From Cyanothece sp. UBA12306 (lineage in GTDB: Bacteria; Cyanobacteriota; Cyanobacteriia; Cyanobacteriales; Microcystaceae), in assembly GCA_003448685.1 (NCBI GenBank), contig DLXW01000206.1:864-8430 (forward strand): a DNA stretch of 7,567 bases, in the 5' to 3' direction. The translations under genes and the position numbers were made by a program. Each line of letters begins with the position of its first letter. Positions within the stretch are counted from its first letter, which is position 1. This document shows positions 6,325-7,567 of this stretch, piece after piece. The notes below the pieces were generated by a model. The model made no database searches, was not told where the DNA came from, and saw nothing but the letters and a program-made list of their open reading frames with translations.

Positions 6325-7567
6325 ATGACAAAAGCTAGTGATTTTAAAGCCTTAAAATGGCGGAATATTGGGCCATTTCTGGGGGGTCGTGGCACTTGTG
6401 TTGTTGGCCATCCCACTGACAAAAATGTTTTCTATCATGGTCACTCATCGGGGGGACTATGGAAAACCGAAGATGCTGGTCAATATTGGATACCCGTCGG
6501 TGATGGACAATTTAATATGGGTTCAGTGGGTGCGATCGCCATTTGTGAGCAGAATCCTGACATCATGTATGTGGGTTTAGGGGAACCTCAAATCCGTAAC
6601 AGTGCATCTTGGGGTGATGGGATCTATAAAACCACAGATGGCGGTGCAACTTGGCAACATATTGGCTTAAAAGAAGCTCGTCATATTGCTAAAATTCAAG
6701 TTCATCCCCATAACCCCGATTTAGTTTATGTTGCTTCGATGGGTCATGGGTTTGGTCCGAGTCAAGAAAAAGGGGTCTTTCGTTCCCAAGATGGTGGTCA
6801 AAATTGGGAGAATATCCTGTTTAAAAGCGAAAATACAGGCTGTATTGACTTAATTATTAATTCTAGCGATCCCAACGTTATTTTTGCGGCCATGTATGAG
6901 TTTGAGCGCAAAACTTGGGGAGCAAAAACAGGCGGCCCAGAAAGTGGACTTTGGCGATCGCTTGATGGTGGGGATACTTGGGAAGATATTAGTCTTAATA
7001 CAGGAATGCCAGCAGGACAAATGGGACGCATCGGTATTGCTATGTCTCAAGCTGATCCTAATCGTGTTTATGGTTTGATTGACTCAGAAACTAAAGCTGG
7101 TTTATATCGCTCTGATGATTTAGGGGTAAATTGGTCTTTTGTGTCTAACTTTGCTCAAATTATCGCTCGTCCTTTCTATTTCTTCCATCTTTATGCTGCT
7201 CCCCATAATGCGGATGAACTTTGGGCCCCTGCTAATAAACTTTATAGTTCTAAAGATGGGGGGAAAACTTGGGTACTTGAACCAGGGATCAAGGATGATT
7301 ACCACGCAACCTGGATTGATCCCCAAGATCCCAATCGTATCATTGTTACTTGTGATGGTGGCTGTCAAATCTCTTTAACTGGGGGTAAAACTTGGTCTTC
7401 CTTCAATAATCAACCAACAACCCAATTTTATCGTCTATTTGTAGATGATAAGTTCCCCTATAACTTGTATTCCAATCCTCAAGATACGGTAACAGTAAAA
7501 TGTCCTAGTGCTTCACGTTGGGGTGGTATCTCGGAACACGAAACTATTGTGGTGGGTAATGTTGACA
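6325..7567 (+). CDS. Sortilin/VPS10-like BNR (Asp-box) beta-propeller protein, 3' end cut by window
   Basis: The frame is open from ATG 6325 to the window edge: 414 residues plus one base. AGGA (6315-6318) supports the start. Asp-box motifs (S/T-x-D-x-G-x-x-W) recur: KTEDAGQYW (47-55), KTTDGGATW (102-110), RSQDGGQNW (153-161), RSLDGGDTW (211-219), RSDDLGVNW (262-270), SSKDGGKTW (308-316), and a degenerate SLTGGKTW (350-357). The opening WRNIGPFLGGRG (12-23), DPNRVYGLID (244-253), ARPFYFFHLY (281-290) and WIDPQDPNRI (330-339) fit the bacterial sortilin-like 'glycosyl hydrolase BNR repeat' family. Family members are typically around 1000 residues, so more than half is probably outside. The Asp box is a structural turn of propeller blades and does not prove hydrolase activity. 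No signal peptide is seen, so the protein seems cytoplasmic unless exported by another route. It is the third gene of a co-directional set. Confidence 0.88.
   Translation, partial: MTKASDFKALKWRNIGPFLGGRGTCVVGHPTDKNVFYHGHSSGGLWKTEDAGQYWIPVGDGQFNMGSVGAIAICEQNPDIMYVGLGEPQIRNSASWGDGIYKTTDGGATWQHIGLKEARHIAKIQVHPHNPDLVYVASMGHGFGPSQEKGVFRSQDGGQNWENILFKSENTGCIDLIINSSDPNVIFAAMYEFERKTWGAKTGGPESGLWRSLDGGDTWEDISLNTGMPAGQMGRIGIAMSQADPNRVYGLIDSETKAGLYRSDDLGVNWSFVSNFAQIIARPFYFFHLYAAPHNADELWAPANKLYSSKDGGKTWVLEPGIKDDYHATWIDPQDPNRIIVTCDGGCQISLTGGKTWSSFNNQPTTQFYRLFVDDKFPYNLYSNPQDTVTVKCPSASRWGGISEHETIVVGNVD
6532..6539. repeat. HIP1 octamer GCGATCGC
   Basis: A perfect HIP1 copy within the propeller gene, read as part of the VGAIAI codons. 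It supports cyanobacterial origin. Confidence 0.8.
6954..6961. repeat. HIP1 octamer GCGATCGC
   Basis: A perfect HIP1 copy within the propeller gene, overlapping the codons of the RSLDGGDTW Asp box. Two HIP1 sites in this gene suggest long residence in a cyanobacterial genome rather than very recent transfer. Confidence 0.8.

Noticed and set aside
6368..7378. Several 64-82 residue open frames on both strands in the right part
   Set aside because: All lie inside the propeller gene, whose own frame stays open from 6325 to the edge and carries repeated Asp boxes.

Overview
The window looks like chromosomal DNA from an AT-rich cyanobacterium, probably a unicellular Cyanothece/Crocosphaera-type strain. 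The evidence is three perfect copies of the cyanobacterial HIP1 octamer GCGATCGC (956-963, 6532-6539, 6954-6961), several near-copies, and intergenic AATCTAA/TTTTGGA heptamer repeats of the kind common in cyanobacterial genomes. The genus is an inference from style, not from a marker gene. No rRNA, tRNA, CRISPR array, transposase or phage gene is visible.

Left part (1-4126), housekeeping. On the minus strand, read right to left, are a small uncharacterised protein (2884-2492) followed by a good intrinsic terminator (about 2400-2427), then glmU (2306-963; UDP-GlcNAc synthesis for peptidoglycan and outer envelope), then 60 bases later tlyA (902-81; S4-domain 2'-O RNA methyltransferase, GTG start). 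On the plus strand, divergent from the small gene, is queA (3026-4126; epoxyqueuosine formation in the tRNA wobble base). The first 60 bases hold a GC-rich 8-bp tandem repeat.

Middle (4127-5475), regulator and repeats. queA and an AraC-family regulator gene (5301-4309, minus) converge on a 180-base gap filled with heptamer repeats in both orientations. The tandem array runs into the regulator gene and supplies its last codons and its stop. A 174-base region separates the regulator from a divergently transcribed set of genes.

Right part (5476-7567), accessory. Three co-directional genes sit 46 and 50 bases apart: a small exported protein with two cysteines, a small four-helix membrane protein, and the first 414 residues of a large beta-propeller protein of the sortilin/VPS10-like 'BNR/Asp-box' family, which runs off the right edge. 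The propeller frame is open to the end of the window and has no signal peptide, although many relatives are exported. The divergent AraC-type regulator is the obvious candidate controller of this set, but that is inferred from gene order alone. This set is the least explained part of the window; nothing here is demonstrably a new system.
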